Of a stretch of 64,000 nt of DNA, positions 20,878-29,950 are shown one piece after another. The stretch spans positions 64,795,054 through 64,859,053 of the forward strand of contig CM077028.1 of the NCBI GenBank assembly GCA_039090855.1, written 5' to 3'. Below the pieces are notes generated by a model. The model ran no database searches and had not been told where the DNA came from. It was given only the letters and a program-made list of their open reading frames with translations. Source of the stretch: Macrothele yani (lineage: Eukaryota > Arthropoda > Arachnida > Araneae > Macrothelidae). Positions within the stretch are counted from its first letter, which is position 1. Each line of letters opens with the position of its first letter. Both the position numbers and the translations under genes were made by a program.

Positions 20878-22172
20878 TACGAGGGGGTACCAGAAACGTT
20901 CGTGCAATTACCAAGAAATAAACAAGCTAGAAAATAACACTTTTATTCAGGTACTTGGGTCTTCCCTACATAGGCACCTCCCAGTGCAACACATTTCTCC
21001 CACCTTTACTTGACCCTCTTTATTCCCTCTGTGTAGAAACACCGCAGATTGTGCCTGAAACCACTGTTCTAATTCAAAACGGACATCATTAGTGTTATCA
21101 AATCGCCTTCCACGTAGTGGACGTTTCATCTTGGGGAACAAAAAGGAGTCACTTGGTGTTGGTGCCATATCAGGAGAATATGGCGGATGAGCCAGTATAT
21201 TGTATTTAAGACGACTCGCAATGACGATGGTGTTGACTGCTGAATGAAATGGTGCGTTGTCGTGCAACAAATAGACCCCTTTTGTGATCATTTCCACGCC
21301 TTCTGCCTTTAATTTGCTCTCTTAATTTGGTCAGCAGGTTGTAGTAGTAGTAGTCAAAGGTAATAGTTTGACCCTTCTGAAGATAGTCTGTTAAAATAAT
21401 GCCTCTTTTATCCCAGAAATCAGAGAGCATCACTTTGGCGGCAGACTTTTGCCTTTGGGGGGGGGGTTGAAGAGGAATGTTTCCATTACTTGCTCATTTC
21501 TTTGGTTTCTGGATCATAGAGGTATAATTAATACTCATCCATGGTAATCAAACGGTCAAAAAATCTTCGGAATTCGCGTTACAAAGATGCAACATTTTTT
21601 GCGCGGTTTGTGCCCGAGCTTCCTTTTGGAATGGGGTGAGAAGTCTGGGTGTCCATCGCGCTGAGACCTTGGACATGTTCAATTGGTCATGTGTGATTGT
21701 CCACACTGACCCATAGCTTAGATGAACTTCTTGACAAAGTATTTCAATGGTGGTACGCCTATCTTCAAGGATTAACTTCTCCACTTTGGTTACAACTGTC
21801 TGGTCATCTGTCATAGATGGCCACACGGACCTTGTTTCGTTGAAAATGGTCATATGACCATTTTGAAAATTTCTTCTCCACTTTGCCACAGTTTCGTATG
21901 CTGGATACTTATTTCCATATACATTTTACATTTCTTGATGGACTTTTTTAGCTGACTTTCCTTGGAGATGAAGGAACTTGATCACATTATGATCATGGAG
22001 AAAGTAGAATTTCGCAAACTTTTCAATTCCTGGAAAAAAAAGGGGGGGGGGGGGGGGGTTCTAAATATTATTTATGTTGTACAGTATACTGAATGTACAT
22101 ATAGCAAAATAAAACAAAAATGTTTTCTGTAGCTTTAATAATTTTGGGTGATTGGACGAACTTTTTGATATC
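20878..22172 (-). mobile_element. Mariner-like DNA transposon F
   Basis: Inverted ends: left gggggtaccagaaacgttcg near 20883 and right, reversed, ctgatatcaaaaagttcg near 22172. Coding remnants on the minus strand lie between. The length of about 1.29 kb fits mariner. A poly-G run (about 18 bases, 22042-22060) lies near the 5' end of the coding part. Direct repeats of about 27 bp flank the whole unit, longer than a TA duplication. Confidence 0.82.
20947..22020 (-). pseudogene. Mariner transposase (element F, frameshifted)
   Basis: On the minus strand, near 22020, FLHDHNVIKFLHLQGKSAKK gives the first DNA-binding region. VAKWRRNFQNGHMTIFNETR (21548-21889) continues with the second. The catalytic domain has LLHDNAPFHSA (second D) and HPPYSPDMAPTPSDSFLFPK (third D), as in DD34D mariners. 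Several frame changes and the shortened N-terminus show that it is inactive. A transposase of this family normally has about 345 residues and acts in the nucleus on its own terminal repeats. Confidence 0.85.
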
Positions 22173-22416
22173 AGCTTTAAAGGACAATATACCAATACAT
22201 GCGCTAATTTGAACTTTTAATAGGATACGTAATTAAGTGTATATCAAGGTTATGTGATATGCAGTTCTTTTTCTTATTTGTACATCTGCATTTCGATAGC
22301 TAACTGGCAACTACTGTCGATTTTAAGTGATGGAAATAAAAAAATCAACAGATTTTGCTTAGAAATATGGGTATTTTTTAATTACATGAATTACAGGATT
22401 GATGGGAAACTTTATA

Positions 22417-23808
22417 CACTGCCTGACAAAGAAAATGCAACACCGTGAAGGAATGCTCGAAAACAGATCAAACCGCACACACACAGATAGCCAAGTAGGT
22501 TCTGAACAAATGATTTAATTGTCACATATGGACTAGGCTTCAGTGGCCGAATATGCAGGATGGTCAATAACGAGTGTGGCCCATATTTCGGGCGATACAG
22601 CTTTCAATACCACGTGGCATCGAGGCAATGAGAGCCCGAACAGGGTCCTGGGGTATCGTAGACCAATGTCGTGTTGATCCGAGTCCACAGTTCATCTTCA
22701 TTCTGCGGGGGTAGGAGAGTATTCAACCGACATCCAATGGTGTCCCACCGATGCCCGAAAGGTTGGAGGATCGTTCTGGCCTCAAAGTATCCGTACACCG
22801 TGTAACTCATTCAGGCTAATCCGAGCGGTATGGGGCCGGGCGTTATTCCGTGGAAAAAACGGTGTTTGGGATGCCCTTGCAAATACGGTAGTTCCACGGG
22901 CCGCAGCACTTCGTCAACATAGCGGCGTGACGTCAATGAATGCATACCAGCGGTGAGCGACTGTTGGCGCTGATAGCATTTCACACCATGATCACACGTT
23001 GCCGTGCCATGTAGCACTCCACAATGGCGGAGGAATCCGCCCGTTGGCCACGGCGCCTTCAGACTCTCACACGGCGATCATCTGTGGTGAGACAGAACCG
23101 TGAGTCGTCGCCGAACACCACACTGTTCGATTCAGCACCCCACGCAGCTCTGGAGCGACACCGCGTGAAGCGGTGTTAAGGGTAGCCTTGGAAACGGGCG
23201 GCTGGACATCAAACCAGATGCAGCCAATCGTCACGACACTGTCCGCGTTGATATTGGAGCATCCAAGCTTCCCCGTACACTCAGCAAAATGTCGCCCGTT
23301 GTGGCCTGTGGATCCGCTACGGCATGACGTCGGTGGCAACGATCGGTGCGCTTGGACGTCCGTCTCCGTGCTCCGGTCTCCCTACGACGATGCACAGATT
23401 CTTCCTGGGACCACTATCTCCAAATGCGACTGACGGTTGTAGCATCACGTATCGTTTCTTCCGCAATACGACCCAAGGACCACCCGGGCAGTACAAAGGC
23501 CTACGATGACACCTCTCGTGAACTCATCCGTTTGACGAAATCGCGTGCGACGCCGTCTTAACGGCATTGGCACCCCTTGTTCGTTCTCCAGACACGGTTA
23601 CAGCAGAACCACACATTTCTCGCGGCCGTGACGACGTCTAGACTGATGTCTTCAAGGGCTGGTTGTTAGATTATATCCCGCGCGCGTTTCGTATGATTGG
23701 CCTGCAAATGCAATAATTTGCATAACTTGTGCGTGTGCACCTGCCCTGAAATTTGCATGGTGCTGCGTTCACGTGTTCGTGGTGGGGTTTTTTCTCTGTC
23801 AGGCAGTG
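22417..23808 (-). mobile_element. Tc1-like DNA transposon G
   Basis: Inverted repeats CACTGCCTGACAAAGAAAAT at 22417 and the complement, ending tctgtcaggcagtg, at 23808. TA duplications lie at 22415-22416 and 23809-23810. The length is 1392 bp. The coding sequence is on the minus strand and badly decayed. Confidence 0.9.
22560..23640 (-). pseudogene. Tc1-like transposase of element G (many breaks)
   Basis: Pieces on the minus strand follow family order. The N-terminal part lies near 23640-23340 in changing frames. HFAECTGKLGCSNINADSVV (23067-23339) precedes the catalytic region. GVKCYQRQQSLTAGMHSLTS and RRYVDEVLRPVELPYLQGHP (22811-23017) lie in the core. The C-terminal QNEDELWTRINTTLVYDTPG is at 22604-22810, ending with SMPRGIESCIARNMGHTRY-like sequence in another frame. 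Several stops and frameshifts occur. Catalytic acidic residues can be only partly placed. Confidence 0.78.
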
Positions 23809-23854
23809 TATATTTTAAATTATTAATAGTGATTTTGAAACATTTTAACTTTTT

Positions 23855-24062
23855 GTTTGGGGGATATAAAGACAACCGTGATCAACCCAATTGGCTATAA
23901 GCAGTCGTACGTCCCTAATTTAGGGTCACTAGTTCCAGGGAAGGGAAAGAGCTGGTATCGTAAGACAAACACAACATCCATGCCTCACTGGGATTCGAAC
24001 CAAGACCCATCTCGAACTAATGGTCAGAAGCCGGTGCTTACACCATTGCGTCACCAGGGAAC
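23855..24062 (-). repeat. SINE-1 copy, diverged
   Basis: Antisense landmarks gacaaccgtgatcaaccc, tccctaatttagggtcacta and the T-arm complement gggattcgaacc are in order. The T-run tail has been lost. Confidence 0.85.
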
Positions 24063-24253
24063 GAGCGCGTGCGCACGCTTGTTCGCCATAACTAATCGGG
24101 AACTCGTGGTAGAAAGACTCGTCAAAATTTGACGGATTGCTTTTCATTATCGTACACATTGCAATGGCCGGTATCAAATTGAAATTCCGAAAGGGAGATT
24201 TCTAGAAGCAAAAATATTTACTTATTTCTAAGTGAAACAGCTGAAAACAGATA

Positions 24254-25326
24254 CAGGGTGTATGTACCCAAATTCGTGCGACAAACAAAGAAGGGTAATA
24301 GTAAACATAAAGACAAATAACTTTTGCAATGGAACTTAGTATGGAACTCCACTCCTAGTGACCGAAAAACGTTAAGTTCCATGTCCAGGTTGATCCTCCA
24401 ACAACGGAAAAGGACACAACTTACCTGAATTATGGGTTGCAAGCTAGCGTTGGTGAACCTAGAGGCAAAGCAGGACTCAAAGGAGGTGCTCGAAGTGGTG
24501 CCTGAGGGAGTCTTTGCACAGCCCACACCGACGGATGAAGGACTGTCTCACTCTCCCGTATACTCCCGGAGTGGTGTTGATCTAGTCCGTAGCGACAGCT
24601 ATCCTTGCGACGAGATTTTCCGGTGACTCTACAAGCGTCTCGTACATCACTGTTTTCAAGTGTCTCCAGAAGAAGAAGTCCAGTGGATTCAGGTCCGGAG
24701 AGCGTGGAGGCCAAACTACCGGTCCGCCCCGTTCAATCCACCTGCTGGGATACGTCGCATTCAGGAAGTCCCGGACCAGCGGTGGAAAAATGTGCAGGGG
24801 CCCCATCATTCATGAACCACATGCATCTCCGAGCATTGTGCGGAACACTGTGCAACAAACTGGGAAGTCTCCCATGTTGTGCACTACGACTCCTCTACGT
24901 CCGGCAGTCTTATGCCGCATGGTGTTAACTCAGTAACGTCGATGAATATGTTCCCATGAATATGTTCCGAATACCCCAGTGCAGAACGTCAGGCACATTC
25001 AGCCCGGACACACCGGGAGTCTACGAGGGAGTGCGACAGTCCTTCATACGTCGGTGGGGGCTGTGCAATGACGCCCTCGAGCGCCACTTCGAGCACCTCC
25101 TTTGAGTCCTGCTCTGCCTCTACGTTCACCAAACGCAAGTGTGCAACCCATAATTTAGGTAAGTTGTGTTTTTTTCCACTGTTGGAGAATCAACGTGGAC
25201 ATGGGACTTAAAGGTTTTTCGGGCACTATGAGAGGAGTGCCACCTTACGTTCCATTGCAAAAGTTATTCGTCTTTATGTGTACTATCACCCGTCTTTGTT
25301 TGTCACACGACTTTGGAACCACCCTG
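24254..25326 (-). mobile_element. Element H: Tc1/mariner-superfamily unit with about 325-bp inverted repeats
   Basis: The unit starts cagggtgtatgtac and ends ccaccctg. TA lies on both sides. The left 320 bp (24254-24573) is repeated in inverted form at 25003-25326, sharing aacttttgcaatggaac, cttacctgaattatgggttgc and gcaggactcaaaggaggtgc. Only about 430 bp lies between, holding a transposase C-terminus. The long arms make it foldback-like, probably a derivative of a longer autonomous element. Confidence 0.85.
24582..24809 (-). pseudogene. Transposase C-terminal fragment of element H
   Basis: The 75-residue frame contains VRDFLNATYPSRWIERGGPV and WPPRSPDLNPLDFFFWRHLK. These are typical of the third catalytic region of the Tc1/mariner-superfamily transposases common in insects and spiders, whose N-termini carry a DUF4817-type helix-turn-helix. 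SPDLNPLD carries the third acidic position. The first two catalytic positions are absent, so this is a fragment. Element I encodes a related protein (RWIGRGGPIPWPPRSLDLSP). Confidence 0.82.
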
Positions 25327-25441
25327 TAGGTGACCTTGAACATACGTGTAGACTGCCTTTAATGCATTCATGGAAATGCTTCTGTCACGCGCATCACCAG
25401 AATCAAAACAACTTCCCTTATTTGGACATTGCTAGTCCATC

Positions 25442-25568
25442 TGTAGTTGCACTGTCTGGTGAAGTAGTTGCACTGTCTGGTGAAGTAGTTGCACTGTCTG
25501 GTGAAGTAGTTGCACTGTCTGGTGTAGTAGTTGCACTGTCTCGTGTAGTAGTTGCACTGTCTGGTGCG
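25442..25568. repeat. 21-bp minisatellite, six units
   Basis: Six copies of gtagttgcactgtctggtgaa follow each other with single-base changes in the last three. The period of 21 keeps an open frame on both strands, which explains short repetitive open frames that are not genes. Confidence 0.95.
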
Positions 25569-25639
25569 AATATACATCTCTCCCGCGACACGTACTGTTT
25601 CACTGTCGGCCTCGAGATGGGATGAAATATTTTACCTAT

Positions 25640-25990
25640 GTTTCAATCATCATCAACCATTATCGATCCACTGCTGGCTAAAAGTATCTGCAGTTCCCTT
25701 CCAGAACTTTCTGCCTTTAGATATTGCCCTTCGTGTCACTCCAGCATGCCAACAAATTTCATTCCCACGTCATCTATGTTGGGGTCTTTTTCTGTGCCTT
25801 GGTATAAATTCTGATATTTCGGTTGTCTAAAGGTGGTCAGTTCTAACAACATGCACTGCCCCTTGAGGATCTTTACTTTCAGCACGCTGTCATCAGATCT
25901 CATTTCTTTAATCTACTGGGGTTTTTTTTTTCTTTCTTTCTTAGCTACTTTGAGTTGTCCGCAGCCTCTGTGCATATGGGATTATACTCG
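25640..25990 (-). mobile_element. RTE-like retrotransposon 3' fragment
   Basis: On the minus strand, GWHAGVTRRAISKGRKFWKG-like sequence and SQQWIDNG, followed by a tgatgatga tail at 25646, match the end of the RTE-type polymerase at 43481-44092. The part beyond about 25830 is faint. Confidence 0.7.
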
Positions 25991-26644
25991 GCGTTCATCA
26001 AACTAATTTTCATTTCACTTGTTTTAAAAAAAAGAAATTCAGTATTGCAGTTGGAGCTATGGAAGCTGAAAAAAAAGCAGAGAACGGAAACATTTCGACA
26101 TCTAATCGGAAGACAACTGACAGGACAGACCCGTAGAGCCTTGCGTTTTCGATTGAAGGGAAACAAGACCTATATTTGTAACTGATCTAAATACGTCATT
26201 GATGGCTAAACACCGTTACGAAAATGACCATAAATTTCTCTTTCAAAAGGAAAACTAATTGACAAGCCAGATTCAACCCCCAAACTTGATATTTTTGAAG
26301 CTTTCCATATGCAGTATATCAGAATTCTTCGCAACTTGTTAATGACATGCCATCCACAACATTTATATCAAGCACCTGGAAGCAACTCACGAAAACCCGT
26401 GACTGTAAACACCATTTATACAATTTGAATATTTACGTGCAATTCGTCTTGATGAAGCTAGGTTACAACCCAGCGAAACCCCTGGTCGACTTGAAAAATA
26501 AAATATTTGTGACAAACGTTGTATTACCTTAATATGTACAACAGACACAGTTTGTAAAGGAATATAATGAAGTTATAACTCAGATCTTTTCCATTTTCAT
26601 ATACGGGTATTCTAAAGATATTATTACTGCACTATTAAGAGTTG
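25991..26644. other. Mostly unassigned; hammerhead-like sequence at about 26450-26482
   Basis: No gene recognised. The sequence cttgatgaagctagg, a ttacaa loop, then cccagcgaaacc resembles the catalytic core plus stem II of hammerhead ribozymes linked to Penelope-like repeats, though an extra T and an A-C mismatch are present. Treat as a lead only. Confidence 0.35.
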
Positions 26645-26790
26645 TGACGTGCCCGTTCCGCAGGACGCACACGACATAAAGGCAGACAGCAGCGAGAACG
26701 AACGTCTGCGTAGCTCAGTTGGTAGAGCAACTTGTTTCGGAATAAGATGACTCGGGTTCGATCCCCGGTCAACAAAAATGACAGAGAAAT
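26645..26790 (+). repeat. tRNA-headed SINE (SINE-4)
   Basis: The leader gacgtgcccgttccgcagga, cgcacacgac precedes tctgcgtagctcagttggta (A box), gggttcgatccccgg (T-arm) and the tail tgacagagaaatttacttcg. The reverse complement of 56150-56310 has the same leader, head position and tail. Confidence 0.8.
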
Positions 26791-27109
26791 TTACTTCGTT
26801 ATACAGTACTTACACACAAAGCGCATAGAAAATATTTTTCAGCGAAGAAAAGCTCACGAGGTGATACGCCAAAGACAGCAAAACTCGGTATATACATATA
26901 GCATCTATGACATTATAATTATACCAGGACAGCGCTGGGTACGATTCCGCTAGCAACAAATGCAGCAACAGAAGTTTACTGTGACATGGTTTTCCTCGTG
27001 ACTTTAAGAACTAACTGATACAAATTAGTTACATCCATGACACGAATAGTCCCCAAAACAACTTAAACTGGGAAGCAGGAAAGGCAAACGCAACGCGTAA
27101 TTCTTCTAC
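26791..27109. other. Unassigned spacer
   Basis: Nothing recognised. Confidence 0.45.
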
Positions 27110-27275
27110 ACGCTCAGAGAAAAGCGGCTTCTGAACCTTCGTCCGAGTTGGGTTTGTGTCAGAGTCCAGAACGGGCCATAGGTATGCGTGCTTGCCATAC
27201 GCGAGACTGGCTCTCTCTCCCTTTTCTGGAACCAGTAGCCGCAATTTAGGGGACGGGCGACTGCTTATTTCCCAA
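27110..27275 (+). repeat. SINE-1 copy, degenerate and partial
   Basis: Keeps cttcgtccgagttgggt, ggctctctctcccttttctgg and gacgggcgactgcttat in order, with the head reduced and the tail lost. Confidence 0.75.
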
Positions 27276-27511
27276 ACGAAATGCAGACTATTTTTGGACC
27301 CTTGTGAGAGATACTCCAGAAACAACTCATTACAGGCGACAGAAAGACGCGTCGATGTGAATCATTTCCTCCATGAGGAATATCATAGGGTAAGTATATG
27401 CAAATGTGTAAAACTTGTTTAACATATATTTCAAAAACTAGAGCTAATTTGTTGTTTTAAAGGCCATTTTATCTTCAGCAGCCCAAAGAACTTACAATTA
27501 ACTTGGTTTAA

Positions 27512-27741
27512 CCCTTTAACGACCATGACCCAAAAATCTTTTATCACGCTAAATACCATAACGCCCGAAACTGTCGGTTGGCCCACTTCTTTGTTTAGCA
27601 ACAACAATAGTGACTGAGGGTGACACCTGCTGATCTCTCATAGGCTGTGCGAATTTGAAGGGCAAGGGTAGGAAATGTGACTCACTCTTGACAGGTGGGC
27701 AATGGTCGTTTGTATATACGGGCGTTATGGTCGCTAAAGGG
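27512..27741. mobile_element. piggyBac-type MITE, 230 bp
   Basis: The element is bounded by TTAA at 27508-27511 and 27742-27745. Its ends are CCCTTTAACGACCATGAC and the complement of CCCTTTAGCGACCATAAC. TTAA targets and a CCCTTT start are hallmarks of piggyBac-superfamily elements. There is no coding sequence. Confidence 0.88.
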
Positions 27742-27904
27742 TTAATCTCAGAAATACACAAAAGTCAAAATTTGTTGTCCAGTGCTATTGAATATGAGCG
27801 AAACATTTTATTGTAGCAATGTGCATTAATTTTCAGTAAGAATTATATTTCTTACAGCGCACGTGCCCCGCCTCTCGCGTCCTGTTTTCACTAGGTTTGT
27901 GATT

Positions 27905-28240
27905 TATTTAAATCTATGCTATTAGATGATAAGACAGTAGAAATAGTAACGGACTTCACTTATCTAGGGATAAAATTAGTCTAACTTAAAGTGGGATAAT
28001 CATATTAACTTCTTAATGAATAAAGTGTCATCAAGTATTGGGATCGCTAGTCGTGTTCTCATAACTTATCAGTTTCAACACTAAAACTTCTATATTATTC
28101 TTCGGTACAATCTTATTTAAATTCTTGCATTCTATCTCGGGGGCAAACAACTAACTCTAACTTTAAGAAACTTCAGACATTACAAAATAAATATATTAGA
28201 CTTTTAGAATTAAAATATAATTCTGATATGAATCACTTTT
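27905..28240 (+). pseudogene. CR1-like reverse transcriptase C-terminal remnant, part 1
   Basis: The sequence encodes, with frameshifts, VTDFTYLGIKI, then KWDNHINFLMNKVSSSIGIA and KKLQTLQNKYIRLLELKYNS. This order is typical of the thumb and C-terminal region of CR1/jockey-like reverse transcriptases. The frame shifts near 27985 and again later, so it is dead. A hairpin and element I separate it from its likely continuation at 29650. The polymerase would copy RNA at a nicked target. Confidence 0.78.
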
Positions 28241-28335
28241 ATCCTGTATAATTATTTTACTGTTAATGTTATATTTATTTGGGTCATACCCGTTGACCCA
28301 AATAAATATAACATTAACAGTGAAATAATTATACA
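28238..28335. repeat. Near-perfect 45-bp inverted repeat (hairpin)
   Basis: The arm tataattattttactgttaa and on through atttatttgggtca is mirrored by tgacccaaataaat and on to aacagtgaaataattata, with a 6-bp loop tacccg. It abuts the left end of element I. Confidence 0.92.
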
Positions 28336-29638
28336 GGGTGTCTGAGAATTATTGGACACATTACAAAATTATATAAAACAAAACATTAAACAGATAGAAA
28401 GAAACTGCCTGTACTGACTTACAATGAAACTACACGAGTTAATAAATTCCGATGTGATAATCCCTTGGTTGCTCGTAGTACGTTCAAGCGATACTCGATT
28501 TCATGCCATGTATTGGCAAGCGCCTGAAGAGTTATGGAATTAATAGCAGCTGTGATACGCTGGTTCAGTTCCTGCAAATCAGTACAAGGCGTCTGATAGA
28601 CACGATCCTTCACATAACCCCACACGAAATAATCCAATGGAGATAGATCTAGAGAGCGAGGAGGCCACGGAATGGGACCACCACGCCCAATCCATCTGTT
28701 CGGAAAATGCTCATTTAGGCACTTACGTACACACGTTGACCAATGTGGAGGCTTGGAAAACGACGTTGTGATATCTTTTGATAGCATATCCAAGTAAATG
28801 TCAGTATTTATGGTTTTTTCCCAGAAGAAGAAAGGGCCAATCACTTCTCTTTTTCATAGGGCGCACCACACATTAACTTTTAGAGAATCACGTTCCAGTT
28901 CAATAGCAGCATGAGGCGGTTCACTGCACCATATCCTACAGTTGTGACGATTCACAATACCTGATACATGAAATGTGGATTCATCACTAAAAATTACAGT
29001 ACTGAGAAAGTTTTCGTCGTTTTCCACTCAATTCAGCACATCCACAGCGAAATCGTATCGCAGAGTGTGAACATTTACATGCATCTTCTGCACTATTTGA
29101 ATTTTATAAGCATGGAACTTTAATTTCTTGTGCAAGATATCGTGAACTGTCGATTTTGGAATGCACAGTTCTCTGCTTGCTTTACGAACATATTTTCTGG
29201 GGCTTCGTTGGAAACTTTGATTAACTTAGTCAACCGACTCACCGCTGATGCTAGGCTTACCGGCTCCTCCACGATGTTCCACATTGCGAGTTTCTTTAAA
29301 CTGTTTCATCCACTGCTTAATTGAGTTCGTGGACGGAGGATTACAACCATACTCTAAACGGTACCGTCTTTTAACTTTAATGACAGACTTTGATTCCTTA
29401 AGATATAACACACACATCGCCTTCTGCTGTACGGATGACATGACTACTGATTGCGCATTTCTCATACATTCCTCATCAGGTCACACCTAGCGCCATCTAT
29501 CGGATTCTAGAAATAATTCTTCAAAACAAAAATATAGAAACCGTGTTAGTAATACGTGACATAGAAAAATAGGCAATGCTCATAGTTTTTTTTTTGTACA
29601 TAATTTTGAAATGTGTCCAATAATTCTCGAACACCCTG
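28334..29638 (-). mobile_element. Element I: Tc1/mariner-superfamily transposon
   Basis: Ends cagggtgtctgagaattatt and the complement of cagggtgttcgagaattatt, 1305 bp, TA on both sides (28332-28333 and 29639-29640). A transposase remnant lies on the minus strand. It splits a CR1-like remnant. Confidence 0.92.
28419..29465 (-). pseudogene. Transposase of element I (catalytic segment deleted)
   Basis: Minus strand. The N-terminal 79 residues (29226-29465) hold KAMCVLYLKESKSVIKVKRR and NSIKQWMKQFKETRNVEHRG, a DUF4817-like helix-turn-helix. The middle gives FSDESTFHVSGIVNRHNC with the first catalytic D. The last 141 residues (28419-28844) have NRWIGRGGPIPWPPRSLDLS and LDYFVWGYVKDRVYQ. Between LDMLSKDITTSF and SKPPHWSTC the usual QQDGAPPHW-type segment is shortened, removing the second acidic residue. 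Frameshifts separate the three parts. It is inactive but keeps intact ends. Confidence 0.85.
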
Positions 29639-29639
29639 T

Positions 29640-29950
29640 ATAATTACAATTTAGGAAAAGCCATGTACAGGAGAATAAAAAATGATATAGATCATACATT
29701 AACTGAAATTTCTTTACCTACCCATGACTATAATACTAGAGGTAGATCTCAACTGAGACCAATTTTTCGCAGGACTCAGTATATTAAACAGTCACCAAAT
29801 TATGCTGTGCCTCAATTTCGGAATTCTCTTACAATAATAAATAATTTCAATCTATTTAAAAAATATTAAAACTTTACATTCTGGGACTACAAAGAATGTA
29901 AAAAAGGAAATTAAAGGAATAGGAAAAATTGAAATGGTAATTGTAAAAAA
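29640..29950 (+). pseudogene. CR1-like reverse transcriptase C-terminus, part 2, and 3' UTR
   Basis: The frame from about 29645 to 29869 gives RRIKNDIDHTLTEISLPTHD, YNTRGRSQLRPIFRRTQYIK and PQFRNSLTIINNFNLFKKY before TAA. The YNTR-R-x-LRP and late N-L-FK elements are typical of CR1/jockey C-termini. It probably continues part 1 (27905-28240), separated by the hairpin and element I. The product tail is normal in length and ends shortly before the higher-order satellite. Confidence 0.78.

Noticed and set aside
25278..25625. Open frame with repeated VVALSGE residues
   Set aside because: It is produced by the 21-bp minisatellite, whose length is a multiple of three, so frames stay open on both strands. 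There is no domain outside the repeat.
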